Assembly (NCBI RefSeq): GCF_047511655.1
Contig: NC_133392.1
Coordinates: 25,930,001 to 25,994,000, forward strand
Reading direction: 5' to 3'
Length of the DNA stretch: 64,000 nucleotides
Source: Castor canadensis
Lineage: Eukaryota > Chordata > Mammalia > Rodentia > Castoridae
Part shown: in pieces, positions 32,441 to 44,830 of the stretch
Numbering within the stretch: position 1 is the stretch's first letter
How the letters are laid out: each line of letters starts with the position of its first letter
Notes under the pieces: model-generated
What the model was told of the DNA's origin: nothing
What the model saw: the letters and a program-made list of their open reading frames with translations, nothing else
Database searches by the model: none
Made by a program: the position numbers and the translations under genes

Positions 32441-34305
32441 AAAAGTACATTTAATGATGTTGTCTAATCAACTGATTACAACCAGTTATTATAGCTTGTA
32501 TCTTAATAATTAATAACAATAAACCCAGCTTTACATTACCTGCTTCAGCTAATATAAGTTTACACTCAAGCAAAATGTTAAAAAATGGCCCTTCACTGGT
32601 CAATTTGTTCACTGAAACTTCATTTTCATGGAGAAAAGAATAGAAAGGTGGTTGCATGGTGGGAAGGGGGGTTGTGACCTGAGCAGGCTGTAGCATCCCC
32701 AGCATGGACAACCACCATTCTTTAAAATGGACAAATAAAACTCACATGGTTTTCTTGGTGTTAGCTAAAATGCTATGGAAACACAGCCCAGAGAGAAGTT
32801 GTGTGTCCTCCCCCACCACCCCCATCTCAGTTCCAAACCAACAGCAACCCTCCCACCCTCCCACATGTCATTCTGAGCCATCGCTGGGGGTGGCCTTCCC
32901 CTTTTGGTGATCCTTCCTATAATAAGGAAGCTACTTTGGTGGCTTTTTACCTTTGATTAACACTGATAATTACACTGACTTGTAGACATTTTTGCTTCTA
33001 ATTCATATTCAACTCAATTTCACAAAATGTGGGTTCCGTTAGAGCCCTGCTCAGGAGACCATCCTAATTCCTTCTTCATCTGTGCCTTTCAGATGTTTGC
33101 TGGTTCCCATAACAATGAGAATTAGGGAATTATGAAGGGACAAAGACCTCTTTGAAGCCAAGTATCATTACTATCCAGCACCAGAATGGATCCTGCTAAA
33201 CCAACAGACTCAGAAGCCCTTGTTCGCTTTCCTTTGTCTACCCCTCGAGAGGCATGATTTAGTTTCCCAAAGGGAGGCTGGGTTCCATTATGTCTTGATA
33301 GCATCCAGATTCTCCAAAGAAACTCATTTACAATGCGGTGCGCTCCTGCACACCAGGCCCGCTGCATTATTTTCTAATTACTCACCCCTTTATTGAGATG
33401 GCAAAACAAGCCAGGTCTATTACTAACATAAAAACCCTGGAAGGTGGTGTGCGTCCTCAGCTTCAAAAGACAACATTTTTACTAAAGACCGAGGGTTTCT
33501 GTGTAGTCAAAGCATCCCTCACTCTTGTGCTACCCAGAGGAACAATTCAGTCTCCTTAATTCCCCAGAGCATGTAGCAAATAAAGCAAAAAGTTTAAAAC
33601 CCCTTTAGTAAGAGTTTTTTAACAATAAATGAAAGCAGGGTTTAAAACAGAACAAGAGCAGTGATGTTTCTGATATGAAAGACATTTCCTCTTTTTTAAA
33701 TTGCCTTGACATGAGAAGTTAAGCCTTTAAGAAGACAGCAATTAAATGAGGTTGCTCATATTTTCATACGGGAAACCAGAGTCAAGCAAGGGCCAAATTC
33801 CATGCTGTCCTTAGCTGTATCCACTGTCTTTGAAAGGACTGATTGGGAGGGGCTTAGTGACAAATTCAAATTGTGGTTGGCCTGCGAAAAATGGACTTTA
33901 CTACAGAAGTGGGGTTAAAATGTACCATGCAGTCCCCATTTTAGGACTCCTCAGAATTATCCCAGCTGAAGACCCTCTTTTCAGGCCAGATCCCCTTCCT
34001 GGGAGGGCCTCATCCACTGACGAGTTGATGCCAGAGTCTGTCAAGTCTTTCCTTGTCCCCCAACGCAAGACAACTCCAATGGGCCACCCCAGCTTTGGAG
34101 GTCTCAATGGGGTTCCCAGAGGCCTTTGTTGAGATACATTCTCAGTCTATCCTCTTTCCTGCCCAATTCTGTTCCCCTCTCTTCCCTTGCACAAGTGTGG
34201 AATCCAAAAGTACTCACAATAGACAAACTTTCAGCACACTCCTCTGTCCCAGAGCCTTTTTATTTGTTTTTGTCTTATCCTAAAAAATAGTTAAATAATA
34301 AAATG
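32441..34305. other. Longest repeat-poor intergenic block
   Basis: About 1.9 kb without a recognisable transposon or microsatellite. Includes an AT-rich TAATTA-bearing segment near 33,365-33,390 set in moderate-GC sequence. Open frames up to 100 codons have no recognisable homology. Candidate conserved noncoding sequence. Confidence 0.5.
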
Positions 34306-34309
34306 GGAG

Positions 34310-34870
34310 ATATAATTAGTTGTCAAAATCCTACATCCTTCTCTCTTAGGACTATTGCCCAGAAGAAATCACTACTCACTGTCACTTGTGAACTTCCCAG
34401 AACGTTCTAGCAATCTACAACCGTAGAAACACATATGCCACTTCTGCAAAAATGAGAGTGTAATATGTAAAGGGTCTAACACGTGATTGGTGTTCTGAAT
34501 ATTTTTCTTCTCAGTACATGCAGATATCTCCATAGCAGCTCCATATTATTCTAAGACATAGAATATTTTTAACCAGAATTTCCTACCAAATCTGTAGGTA
34601 GCATTTGGTGTTTCCCTGTTACCAATGATGTTGCTAAGAACATCCCTGAATATTGTCTCTGGGCATACCATTTGCATGGTATGTCTGTTGGATAAATTCA
34701 TAGAACTAGAATTCCTAGATCAAATGATGTGGGAATCTAAATTTTAAAAAAATATTTGCTAAATCACTTTCCAAAAAACCAGTGCCAACTTAAACTCCAA
34801 AAGTTCCTGAAATCAATACAAGAGAATGCCTCCTTCTTTGCATTTCTCACCAGCTATAGACATAACAAAA
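34310..34870 (-). mobile_element. L1/HAL1-type relic
   Basis: Inverted old LINE: 'tgttgctaagaacatccctg', 'tagaattcctagatcaaatg', 'ctaaatcactttccaaaaa'. Possibly continues to about 35,260 with interruptions. Confidence 0.65.
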
Positions 34871-35347
34871 GTTTTTAATCTTTGCCAGTAATAGGTGGAA
34901 AATGTTACTTTGTGGGCACCCATAGGTGCCTTTATGTGATTTTTTTTAAAGATCTGGGTGAATTAATTTTTGAAAAGCACTCTCCTCTCCTCAATCTCTA
35001 CAACCTACTAGGTAGACAGAGGCCAGACCAGGACATGGAATTTGTCAGTAGAATTCAATTCCCACCTCACTTGCTCCCTTGGTCGACAACCATTGCACAG
35101 TGCTCAAGCCAAACAACCGTACCCAGCAATTCTGGAGCTCATTGTTTTTACATTGCATTTCTTTAATAAGTAAGTCTGGGTGTCCTTTTAATTTTTATTG
35201 GCCATTTTTTTCTTTATGGAGAGTTGTTCTGATTAGCTCTAAACCATTAAGGAAATATTTCCATGAATCTGTGTCATATCCCAATAGAACAGATCAATGG
35301 TAAAGAATAATATTATTTGATACTTTATTGTATTGAAACAAGATGAG

Positions 35348-35475
35348 TTTTTTTTTTTTAAAGATGAAGTCTGTGTTTCTCAAGCTGATCTTGAATCCCT
35401 GGGCTCATGTGGTCCTATTGCTTCAGTGTCCCAAGTAGCTAAGACTTTAGATGTGTACCACCATACCTGGCTATC
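35348..35475 (-). mobile_element. B1 SINE monomer, old
   Basis: 'ttctcaagctgatcttgaat', 'gctaagactttagatgtgta', 'ccaccatacctggc'. Confidence 0.75.
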
Positions 35476-35479
35476 CTGT

Positions 35480-36455
35480 CATTTTTACTATTGTTCCAAA
35501 TAGCACTTACTATAAAAAGAAAGTTTCCAATGTTTAAGAAAATGGGAATTTATCTGATCGTAAGGGGAGGAACATGGCTTTTGAGGGCTTCCATGTTGGC
35601 CTTAACTTACTTTTCCAGACTTCTCTACTCAGCCACAAACTTTGTTATCCTATTCACAACGATGAATTATTTGTGGCCTGTAGACTAGATTATTCTTTAA
35701 AGATGGATCCTGTATCACTTATGGCCCAGTATTTTCAGAGCTGGCAGATTTCCTGACGCCTGGTTGACATTCAGTGAATGTTGCTGAGTCTATAAATGGA
35801 CCAGTAAATGAACACTCCACTTCACGTGAATCTTTGAGGCTTGTCTCTCCGATGTGGCTGGTGTCTCTCTCCTGTCCTTTGCTATGGAGATTCCCTTGTC
35901 TGGACAGGTCTTTCTCCTCTTCACCTCCACCAAAATCTTAATTCAGTCTTTAAAACAGAATCATACATTGCCTATGAAGAGAACCCTGACTGTCCTAGTT
36001 GAAAGACCTTTCTAAATCCACATGCTTTGTGAGGTATCTGCACAATCACTTAGTGCTTTACCTCACATTGTTTTCCATTGTCAGTCCCCGTCATGAGGAG
36101 CAGTTACCATGTCTTAAGTAGTTATCTTCACTGCTTATCTCAGCCTCATATGTAGCATACACTGAATATCCATTCGAGGAATAGATCAACAAATTGATGA
36201 ATGTTTCCTTCTTCGATGTCCCAGCCAGGGTCTGCAGAAAATGGAGTCATCCAATAGCAAAGTGAGAGTGAGATTCTGTTCTTCAAAAGTTTTAGGCATT
36301 GGACTCCAAGAAATGAGTGGTCTTGCTTTAACACACCCTCAGTTCCATACTTCCAAGTAACAACCATACAGATTTATAATAGCATAAGTTTGATAGTTCA
36401 GGTCACAAAGCAAAATCAAAGAAAAGCATGTTTTTACTCTTGACTAGCTACATAG
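35480..36455. other. Repeat-poor intergenic block
   Basis: About 1 kb without recognised repeats; no coding signal. Confidence 0.5.
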
Positions 36456-36470
36456 TAAATTAATATTTTT

Positions 36471-36566
36471 GGAAGGTGCTGGCGGGGTAGTTCAACAGTA
36501 GAGTGCCTGCTTAGCAAGCCTGAGGCCCTGAGTTCAAATCCCAGGACCATCACAAAAAAAAAAGCT
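36471..36566 (+). mobile_element. ID-like SINE monomer with perfect target-site duplication
   Basis: 'gctggcggggtagttcaaca', 'gccctgagttcaaatcccag'. Flanked by identical 15-mers TAAATTAATATTTTT at 36,456 and 36,567, indicating a fairly recent insertion. Confidence 0.93.
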
Positions 36567-36654
36567 TAAATTAATATTTTTAGAGAAACATTCCTTCTTT
36601 CCACAGCCCCTCTTGGGTGGTGCTGGCATCTGTGAAGCGCAGTGTTTCAGATGT

Positions 36655-37265
36655 CTACTCCTGTTTAACTAACCTCTCCAAACATGGTAATTTAAAATTA
36701 TGATGTTAGTTGGGTGTTGTGGCACGTGCCTGAAATCCCAGCACCTGGGAGTCTGTGGCAGAAGGACTGCAAGTTCCAGAGCACTCTGGACCACCTATGG
36801 AATTTCAGGCCAGCATAAGCTACACAGAAAGACCCTGTCTCAAAAAAGAATTTGAAATTATATCATATGTCACTATCCTGGGTGTCAACAATCTGGGCTT
36901 CTTTTTTTGGTCTCACTTGCAGTCATTCTTGTGGCTGTACCACCTGTATAGAGTTGGAGGGTCCAAGATGGTGTTATTCACATTTGGCAGTTGGTGCTGG
37001 TCATCTATGGGATCCGTGCTATTCATCGTGTAGACTAACTTGGCCTTCTACACAACATGGAGCATCTCAGCGTCTTCAGATGGTGAAGGCATTAGCTGCA
37101 AAGTCTTTAGGTGACAGAATTCACACAGCATTATTTATGCCTCTTCCTACTAGTGTCAAAGCAAGTCATAAGGTCACTGCAGATACAAAGCATGGACAAT
37201 GAGGCTCAATCAATGAGCAGAGAAACAAAGTCACGAGGCAGAGGGGTATGGACTAAGGAGGAAAA
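36655..37265. mobile_element. Ancient mammalian interspersed repeat, family not assigned
   Basis: 'aacctctccaaacatggtaa', 'caatctgggcttct', 'ggtccaagatggtgttattc', 'ggcagttggtgctggtc' and 'caaagcaagtcataaggtca' resemble a common old mammalian repeat I cannot name with certainty. A B1 splits it. Confidence 0.5.
36704..36848 (+). mobile_element. B1 SINE monomer with target-site duplication
   Basis: 'gggtgttgtggcacgtgcct' to 'gaccctgtctcaaaaaag'. Flanks AATTTAAAATTAT and AATTTGAAATTAT differ at one base. Confidence 0.88.
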
Positions 37266-37579
37266 ATTTGTTGTGGGCCATTATAACAACCTAAAACAGG
37301 CATCTCTCTACACTTCTTTAATATTCTATCCCATTTATACTCCCACCATTCCTGTGAGTGAGAATCACTGTAGTATTTTGGTTAAAGGAGGCTAACTTCT
37401 ATAGTTCTCTTACAAAAGAAAGAAAAGCAATACAAACTAATGGAAGAAAATTAAGAAACACTGTAAAAGCAAGGGAAAGAAAAAAATCACTCACCTATAA
37501 TCCCAGCACCTCAAAATAACCAGGGTTAGGACTTAGGTGTATCTCCATCCATCCTTTCTTCTGAATCATTGGTGGTGAT

Positions 37580-37760
37580 ATGTAGTATACAAGGCTATGT
37601 ATTATTGGTCTCTTCCAGGCACTGTGCTACATGCTTCCCATTGGTTATCTCAGTTAACCCTCACTGCAATCTTGTCAGGTAGATATCACATCATCATCTT
37701 TACAGAAGAGAAAACTGAAGCTTAGAGACATTAACTAACTTGGTTAATGCTGTGTGTGTA
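37580..37760 (+). mobile_element. MIR SINE relic
   Basis: 'caggcactgtgctacatgct', 'ctcagttaaccctcactgca', 'gagaaaactgaagcttagag'. Confidence 0.75.
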
Positions 37761-37764
37761 GCTT

Positions 37765-39040
37765 ATACTGTTTTATAACTTCTTTTTTCATATAATATCA
37801 TGTACTTTTCCTTACTTGATTGCTGCTGAACAGGCTGCACCAAAATTGAAAATCAACAATGACTTTACAATATTTGGGATTCTGGTTCCTAGCTGTGTCT
37901 GCTTCTTGAGCCTGTCAGGTGGTTGCAGATTAGAACAAAATAATGATGTATCCCCTTCAGTGCAAAGTATTAGCTTTGATGTTTTAATCTTTTATAAGAG
38001 CCTCAAGCTTGATTTTGGCAAAGTTGGTTGGAAGAGAATATAGCATCTGATTTTTTTCTTTGAATGTTATGACACATTTCCTAAAAGCCCAGCAGCATAA
38101 GAGCAAAGTTGGAGCAAGTTCACCTCCAAGGAGCCAGAGTGGGAGTGAAAGGCATCAAAACCTGGGTATACAATGTTTGCAACTGATACATGATTCTAAG
38201 TTTCATGGATCACCTAGTTCTCAATAAATGAACGTATCCTCTCAGTGACACAAACCTTTTATTTCTATCTTTATGCATGTTCTAAGGCAAAAATTGGCAG
38301 AGGTTTGTGGCAAATGGGAGAGGAATGGCAGCTTGAAATGTTTGGGGAAAAAAATGCAGCAACGTTTCTTTTTATATGCAATCCTAGATTGATAGTGTGA
38401 AAATAGCAAATGTAATATGAGTAGCAATGTTAGTGTTCAAAATAAAATTACATACCTCACAATTACTTTGTAAATATCGTGCTTATTTGTTCTTGATTTG
38501 ACTCACATCAATTTCTAGCTGTCAGAAAGGAAAGACTCAGGAAGTTTTGTGGGAAGGTTTTTAGAAATAAAGCCCTTTAATCCACTTATTGAAATGGTGC
38601 TCAGAGTTCTCATTCCCAGCCAGGCAGATAAATAAGAAAGATAAACTCAAGAACAAAACACTTTACTAATAAAGAAGAGAAATTTGTATAGCCCCAATGT
38701 TGCTTTTCACTTACATATCATTGTGTTTTCAGTGTGTTAAGAAAAAATCCACAAGAACAATAAACAAATTAGACTAAGCTTTCCTAAGTACTCGTGACTC
38801 TACTATGAATATTTACTTTTGGAAATAAGAAACTTTTGGTACCTAAATTTGTCTTTCATAGCAATTCCATATGCCCAATTGGTTAGAGACTAAGTGCTAT
38901 TAAATTTCAACCAAACTTATAGCAAATTGGTAAATAAGTTATTTTTGTGTGCCAGGTATAATAGGTTGGAAATGGCTGCCTAGAATGTTGAGTTGAAATG
39001 GATTCTAAGGTTGACTGAGAGTCCAAACTCAGAAATCTAT
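37765..39040. other. Repeat-poor intergenic block
   Basis: About 1.3 kb AT-rich; no repeat or coding signal recognised. Confidence 0.5.
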
Positions 39041-39044
39041 TTCT

Positions 39045-39208
39045 GAGCCAGGTGCCCATGGCTCATGCATGTAATCCTAGTTTGCGAGACCCTATCTGGA
39101 AAATACCCAACACAAAACAAGGCTAGTAGAGTGGCTCAAGTGGTAGAGTTTCTGCCTAGCAAGTGTGAGGCCCTGAGTTCAAACTCTAGTACTGCCCAAA
39201 AAAATACA
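39045..39208 (+). mobile_element. B1-ID dimeric SINE, B1 part shortened
   Basis: 'cccatggctcatgcatgtaa' then 'gcgagaccctatctgg' with the B1 middle deleted, then ID 'ctagtagagtggctcaagtg'. Confidence 0.85.
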
Positions 39209-39413
39209 GTTCACTACTGAGAGCAGTACAGAGAATGGTGGCTTGCATACTTCAGTGTTGCCACTCCTGTTAACATGTAAGAAGTATTACTTTATATGAA
39301 ATAGCTCTTTATTATTAACACTCTTGCTTTACAATCGTTCAACCCATATTTATCATGCACCAACCATATTCCAGGAAATGTTGTAGGTATCGGGGACAAA
39401 ACAGAGAACAAAT

Positions 39414-39466
<53 letters not shown>
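39414..39466 (+). repeat. (CA)n microsatellite
   Basis: 53-nt CA run with a single AA interruption at 39,430-39,431. Confidence 0.97.
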
Positions 39467-39469
<3 letters not shown>

Positions 39470-39844
39470 TAACTGACATTAGAATGTAATAAGCCTCATA
39501 TGGCCTAGCAAAATAAGTGAAGCAGGTAGTAATATCCACATATTACAAATGAAGAGTGACTATCCTCTCTTAGCTTAAATATATTTATCAAAACAGAGCT
39601 AAACCAACCAACCATCAAACAAAAATAAAACATTTTTATTACAATCAAAATAAGATTCACTACTTCCAGTCTGTACCATATGGGAGGAATGTCAGAATTG
39701 GAAATGAAGAAACAAAGCAATTCTTATTAAAGAATAAAGATGGTCTACAAATTCCAAGTATTCTACAGAAATGATTATTAGGAGAGTGTAACAAGTCAGT
39801 ATAAAATCAGTATATGAAATCAACAGCATTTATATGAATCATTA

Positions 39845-39920
39845 ACATTATATGATATATAACATAACATATATAACATATATGACATATATGACATATA
39901 TAACATGTTATAACATGTAG
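39845..39920. repeat. AT-rich (ACATATAT)n-like tandem tract
   Basis: Repeating 'gacatatatgacatatat' and 'ataacat' units, ending in a self-complementary 'aacatgttataacatg' segment. Confidence 0.75.
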
Positions 39921-39959
39921 CAGTAAAAAATAGCCTGAAGAATCTTATCCTCAAGAAAA

Positions 39960-40730
39960 TGTAAATGCAATTTCATCTGAAATTCCAGCTTAGTTATTTG
40001 TAGAATTTGACAACCTAAAGTTCATATTGAAATACAAAGAAAGGGTCAACAATAGATAAGACAATAATGACAATAAAGATGGAGCAATAGTCACACAACT
40101 GGATATCAAGACTCAAAGCAATTAAGGAAGCATGGAGCTGAACATAGTGGTATACACCTGTAACCCCACAACTTAGGTGGCACAGAGAGGAGAACCTTGA
40201 GTTCGAGGCCAACCTAGGAATATCTAGCAAGACCTTGTCTCAAAAGCAAGCAACAACAAAAAGACAGTCGCATGGGGCATAACCAGTGAATCAGATTAGA
40301 AAGACTATAAAGAGACTCCTACATGAATGGATATTTAATATAGGCAAAGTTGCATTATCATCAGTGGAAAAGATGGACTAGTATCAATTTTTCTTGGAAA
40401 GCTGGCTATTTTAAGAAGAAAAAAGTTATTACTTTACTGCCCCCCCCCACACACAATTACAGGTGGATTAAAAACTTAAAAATGAAAATCAAATCTTTAA
40501 AACTTTCAAGAGGAACTATAGGAAACTATCTTTATGACCTCAATATAGAAAAAAATTCTTACCCAAAACATAAGAAGAACAAGATGGAAAAATTTAACTT
40601 CTATTAAACAAAGCTAAAAAAAAAAAAAAAGATATGCCACAGATTAGATTTGGAGAAAGTATCTAAAGCTATTGCAACTAATAAAGGATTGGTTTCCAAA
40701 ATATAAAAATATTCTTACAAACACTAGCAT
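39960..40730 (+). mobile_element. L1 ORF2 relic
   Basis: 'cctaaagttcatattgaaat', 'ctggatatcaagactcaaag', then after a B1 'agtatcaatttttcttgg', 'tggattaaaaacttaaaa', 'tatgccacagattagat' (all old L1 ORF2). Confidence 0.75.
40130..40258 (+). mobile_element. B1 SINE monomer inserted in L1
   Basis: 'tggtatacacctgtaacccc' to 'gcaagaccttgtctcaaaag'. Confidence 0.85.
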
Positions 40731-40734
40731 AAGA

Positions 40735-40808
40735 CTGGGGGAGCAGCTCAGAGTTGGAGTGAGTGCTTAGCAGGCATAAGGTCCTGGGTTCATTCCCAAA
40801 ATCAAAAC
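40735..40808 (+). mobile_element. ID-like SINE monomer
   Basis: 'ctgggggagcagctcagagt', 'ggtcctgggttcattcccaa'. Confidence 0.8.
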
Positions 40809-40867
40809 AAGAAAACACATAAATAAAATGAACCCCTACCTTTGCTATCATGGGCAAACAGATACGA

Positions 40868-41228
40868 AGAAGTTGTCAACTTTCCCTCCCTATGACAAAA
40901 TACCCAAAGGTATTTTAATTTATTTTGATTCATACTTTCAGAGTTTCAGTCCGTGTCAGCTGGCCTGTCTTGAGGGCTGTGAGAGGCAGGTTATAGCCAG
41001 GAACAAAACTGCTCTCCTCTGGGCAGCTAGAAAGCAGAGAACAAGAGCTCATTTTTATAACAAAGCCCCTTCCCCACACCTATTATGTTATGAATCCATG
41101 CACGAGTTAACCCATTCATGAAGATGGAGCCTTCAATATATCCAATCAGCTCCCAATGGCCCCACCTCTGAACATGGCTACAGTGGGGACCACTGTTGGG
41201 GAATATTTCATATCTAAACCCAGACATA
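40868..41228 (-). mobile_element. MaLR-type solo LTR
   Basis: Inverted MST/MLT-like text: 'tgacaaaatacccaaaggta', 'gatggagccttcaatatatc', 'ggccccacctctgaacatgg', 'atatttcatatctaaaccca'. Confidence 0.65.
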
Positions 41229-41229
41229 A

Positions 41230-41925
41230 CCCAGACACTTCCAGATGTTCTTCATCTGTTCTCCACACGAATGATGCTTGGCATCACTCATGATCACCAA
41301 AATCCAAAATAAGAAAATGGTCACAGAAAACCAGACTGGCAGGAAAGTCTTAAGAGCTGGTAAAACTCAGTGCTGATGAAGATGGACAGCAAGAGAGATT
41401 CTAAAACCCTCAACACCACAGTCACTCAGGCAGAGAGGCTGATGGGAGCTCAAGGTCTTCTGATCCTGCCATTTTAAAACCTGGCTTCCAGGGTCTCTGC
41501 AGCAAAGAGAACTCAGTTGCTGTATGCTTACCCTGGACATAGCACACCACATCTGCTTACTGCATATTGGTGGAACTCGTGTCATGGAGCCATTGAAACC
41601 ACAAAGGAGGCTGAGAAATGCAGTCTTTTGTGTGTCTGGGACGAGGAAAAGGAAATAGGATTTCATGAGCACATGGAATTCTCTCTGCCATATTTGACAA
41701 AATATTAAAACTATATAAACGTGAGCATAGATAGGGTTAATTATATTGCTCTTTATATTAATTATACTAATCTGTGTGCTGAAATTCCTCATAACTTTTC
41801 TAAAAAGAAATTAAGAGAAATCAAATGGTCTATTCTGGCTTAGAGATATAATAAGTAAGAAATCAAACTAGAACTGTCCCTAGAAACTCTCTTCCTTTCA
41901 AGAGTCAAATCCTGATACTGACTTC
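41230..41925. other. Unannotated intergenic sequence
   Basis: A 141-codon minus-strand frame (41,367-41,792) has no recognisable homology and is probably chance. Confidence 0.5.
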
Positions 41926-41929
41926 AGGG

Positions 41930-42075
41930 TTAATAAATTAATAAATATTTATTGAATTCCTATTATATTTCTGCCCTTGAGGAGGGTACATTCCAGTGTT
42001 AAAAGAGACAGACACATGAACAAGGTACCATAATACAATGGAACGTGAAACAAATTATGTACAAAGTGCTCCTGA
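41930..42075 (-). mobile_element. L2 3' end relic
   Basis: 'aataaatatttattgaattc', 'cttgaggagggtacattcca'. Confidence 0.6.
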
Positions 42076-42600
42076 CATTACAACTTAGTAACATAAATCA
42101 CTGAAAACCTCATGATGGTCCTGATTTTCTGAGAGTTTTTAAATGTTCATTAACAATGCAGAGGTCACCATCAATTATGAGAGTTGAATTTCTGTGGAGA
42201 GTTTTTTCAGGAAATGCCTGAAGTTAAACTTTGTCATGAACTCCACCTGAGTCATAGTTAGCCAGTACAGGCTTGCTAGGGAGGAGCTGCTGAAACAATG
42301 CAGTCTTCTTTGACCTCATGACTTCAAATAAAAAGTTATTTGCTCTTCTACACCAAAGCAGGATAGAGGGAAACCAAGTTCTTAAATGGAGAGAATTGCT
42401 CAACTTCCTAGTATCAAAAGTCTTGTGCCTCATTGATGGAGCACCAAGCTAACGATTCTCAGGACAGCTCAAATTTGTAGAGGCCAGAGATTAAAGTATC
42501 TAGCATATTTTCTAGCCTTTCCTTTTTGACCAAAAACACAATTGCTTTTGATCATTTATTTCCTGATAGTGTCCTCCATGTAGTTTTTGCTCTTTATATT
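42076..42600. other. Unannotated intergenic sequence
   Basis: Nothing recognised. Confidence 0.5.
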
Positions 42601-42604
42601 AATT

Positions 42605-43020
42605 ATACTGATATATATGTTCATTCATTCATCCAACACAAAGTTTTAAGTTATGGATATAGTGATCAGCAAAACAGACATGGTCTCTGACCTCATGAGC
42701 TTATATTCCAGTTAGGGAGGTTGACATGAGTCAACCAAGTACACTAATAAATACCTTGTATGTGAATAAGTGTTGTAAAGAATAAAGTGTGCTGTAAAAA
42801 ATGACTAGTGACCATTGGGGGATTCTAATTCAGAATGGAAGAATTAGAGAGGCCAGTCTGGGCCAGTGGTGGCTTGGACTAGCGAAGTGGTACAGTGAAG
42901 ACTAGAGAGATATTTGTGACATCTTTTGGTGGCTAAATTGGTAAGACTTGGTAATTCACAGATATGTGGATGGAAGGAGACAGAATGTCCAGGATGACTC
43001 TCAGATCTGAATCCTCAATG
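42605..43020 (-). mobile_element. L2 3' region relic
   Basis: Inverted L2 terminus 'gttcattcattcatccaaca' then 'gacctcatgagcttatattc', further 5' L2 text 'gtggtggcttggacta' and 'gaatgtccaggatgactctc'. Confidence 0.7.
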
Positions 43021-43379
43021 TAAGTACTCCTCCCATATTGTTAGAGTTTTTTCTCATCCAGTACAAATATTTACCTATGTGTTGCATAGGCATTTATCCT
43101 TGGACAGAAATATTTCCTTAACTGGCCAAGGAATCGTAGGTGGCATGGTGGCCACCTATGACCCTGTTACGCCCTATTCTATTGGTTTTCTTCTTCCCCT
43201 CATAGGCAGGATGTTACTAAAGCCAGATATACAAGGCTCTCATCCCACTACTACTTTCTGTGGTTAGCTTACACTCGGCAAAGAGAAATTTGAAGTGTAA
43301 AGTTGTTACATCACAGTTGCATGCACGTTAAGATGATACAAATATCTCAAGGACAAAAGGACACACAAAGAAAATTAAA

Positions 43380-44030
43380 TCTCCTTCCACTCCAACATTT
43401 GCTCTTCTAGCTGTTGTCCCTAAAGTCAATCACTATTATTTAATTCTTGCGTCCTTCAAGAGATACTTTTTGCATGTGTAAGCAAATATTTTAAAAAAAT
43501 TATAAGGGTACTTTATACAGTGTTTGAAATCTCCTATTCTTCACTTTATGTGTCTGGAAGAGCTTTTTCATATCATCTTTTTAATAATGGCATACAATTT
43601 AATTTAATATAATTTATTTATCCTACCTTTATTGGTGGATTTATATTGGTTCTAATTGTAGGCCATCACAAACAGTGCTGCAATAAGTAATCTTTACAGA
43701 TCTCATTTTGCACATAGGAAAGCACCTCCATGGAGAAATTTTCTACATGTGGATGGCATGTTCATTTGTCCTTTTGATAGCTCTTGCCATAATTTTAAAG
43801 TATACTCCACTTTGCACTTGCACTTGCAGTATGTTAGTGTTTCTGCTTTCCTACATCCTCATCCACAAATTATGTCATCAAACTCTTTGATGTTTGCCAA
43901 TCTGAGAAGTGCAAACACTACTGAATAATTCTAATTTGCATTTCTCTTACATTCAAGATTTAACATCTTCTCCTATAGATGAAACAGTCCTAAGATTTAC
44001 CCGTTCTGTAAATGTTACATATCTGCTACT
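43380..44030 (-). mobile_element. L1/HAL1-type relic
   Basis: 'aatttatttatcctaccttt', 'ggtggatttatattggttct', 'acaaacagtgctgcaataag', 'ctaatttgcatttctctta'. Confidence 0.75.
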
Positions 44031-44084
44031 TTAGGGGAAGTAAACTTCTCAAAACTAAAATTAATAAGAAGTCTTCTTTGATCA

Positions 44085-44830
44085 CTTAACTATTCTTTGA
44101 TTTCACTTAACAAGATGATCTCCAGTTCCATCTATTTTCTTGCAAATGACAATAATTTTGTTTTTTCTTTGTGGTTGACTAAAACTTCATTGCATATTAA
44201 ACCACGTATTGCTTATTCATTCAGCTGCTGATGGGCACCCAGGGTGATTCCATACCTTGGCTATTGTGAATAGTGCCACAATAAGCATGGTGTACAGGTA
44301 TCTCTGTAGTCTGCTGACTAGATTCCTTTGGGTAAATATATCCAAGAGTGGGATAGCTGAATCATATGGAAGTTCTATTTTTTAGTTTTTTGGGGAAACT
44401 CCATACTGATTTCCACAATGGCTGGACTAGTTTACATTCCTACCCATAGTATATAAGGGTCCACACATACTGTTCTCCACTCCCCCCAACACATCCCACT
44501 CCTTCCATCCCCATTTCTTGGCTGGAAGTTGTTGTTTGTTTTATTGATAATAGCTGTTCCGACTGGGGGAGGTAGAATCACAATGCAGTTTTGATTCGAA
44601 TTTCCCTGATGGATAAGATGTTGAACATTTTTCATGTATTTATTGGCCATTTGTACTTTTTCTTTTGAGAACTGTCTATGCAATTCATCTGCTCACTTAT
44701 TGATTGGACTATTCATTCATTTGGTGTTAAATTTTTTTAGCTATTTGTATATTCTGGATATTGATCCCTTTCAGATGAATAGTTGGCAAAGATTTTTTCC
44801 CGTTTTGTAACAAAATGCATGAATCTTCAC
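44085..44830 (-). mobile_element. L1 ORF2 3' end relic
   Basis: Inverted L1 ORF2 C-terminal region: 'caagatgatctccagttcca', 'ttggctattgtgaatagtgc', 'tccacaatggctggactagt', 'ttgtatattctggatattga'. Frames are broken. Confidence 0.85.

Noticed and set aside
39339..39539. 66-codon Cys/Val-rich minus-strand frame
   Set aside because: Translation of the (CA)n microsatellite.
41367..41792. 141-codon minus-strand frame
   Set aside because: No recognisable homology or splice context; AT-rich codon content typical of chance frames.
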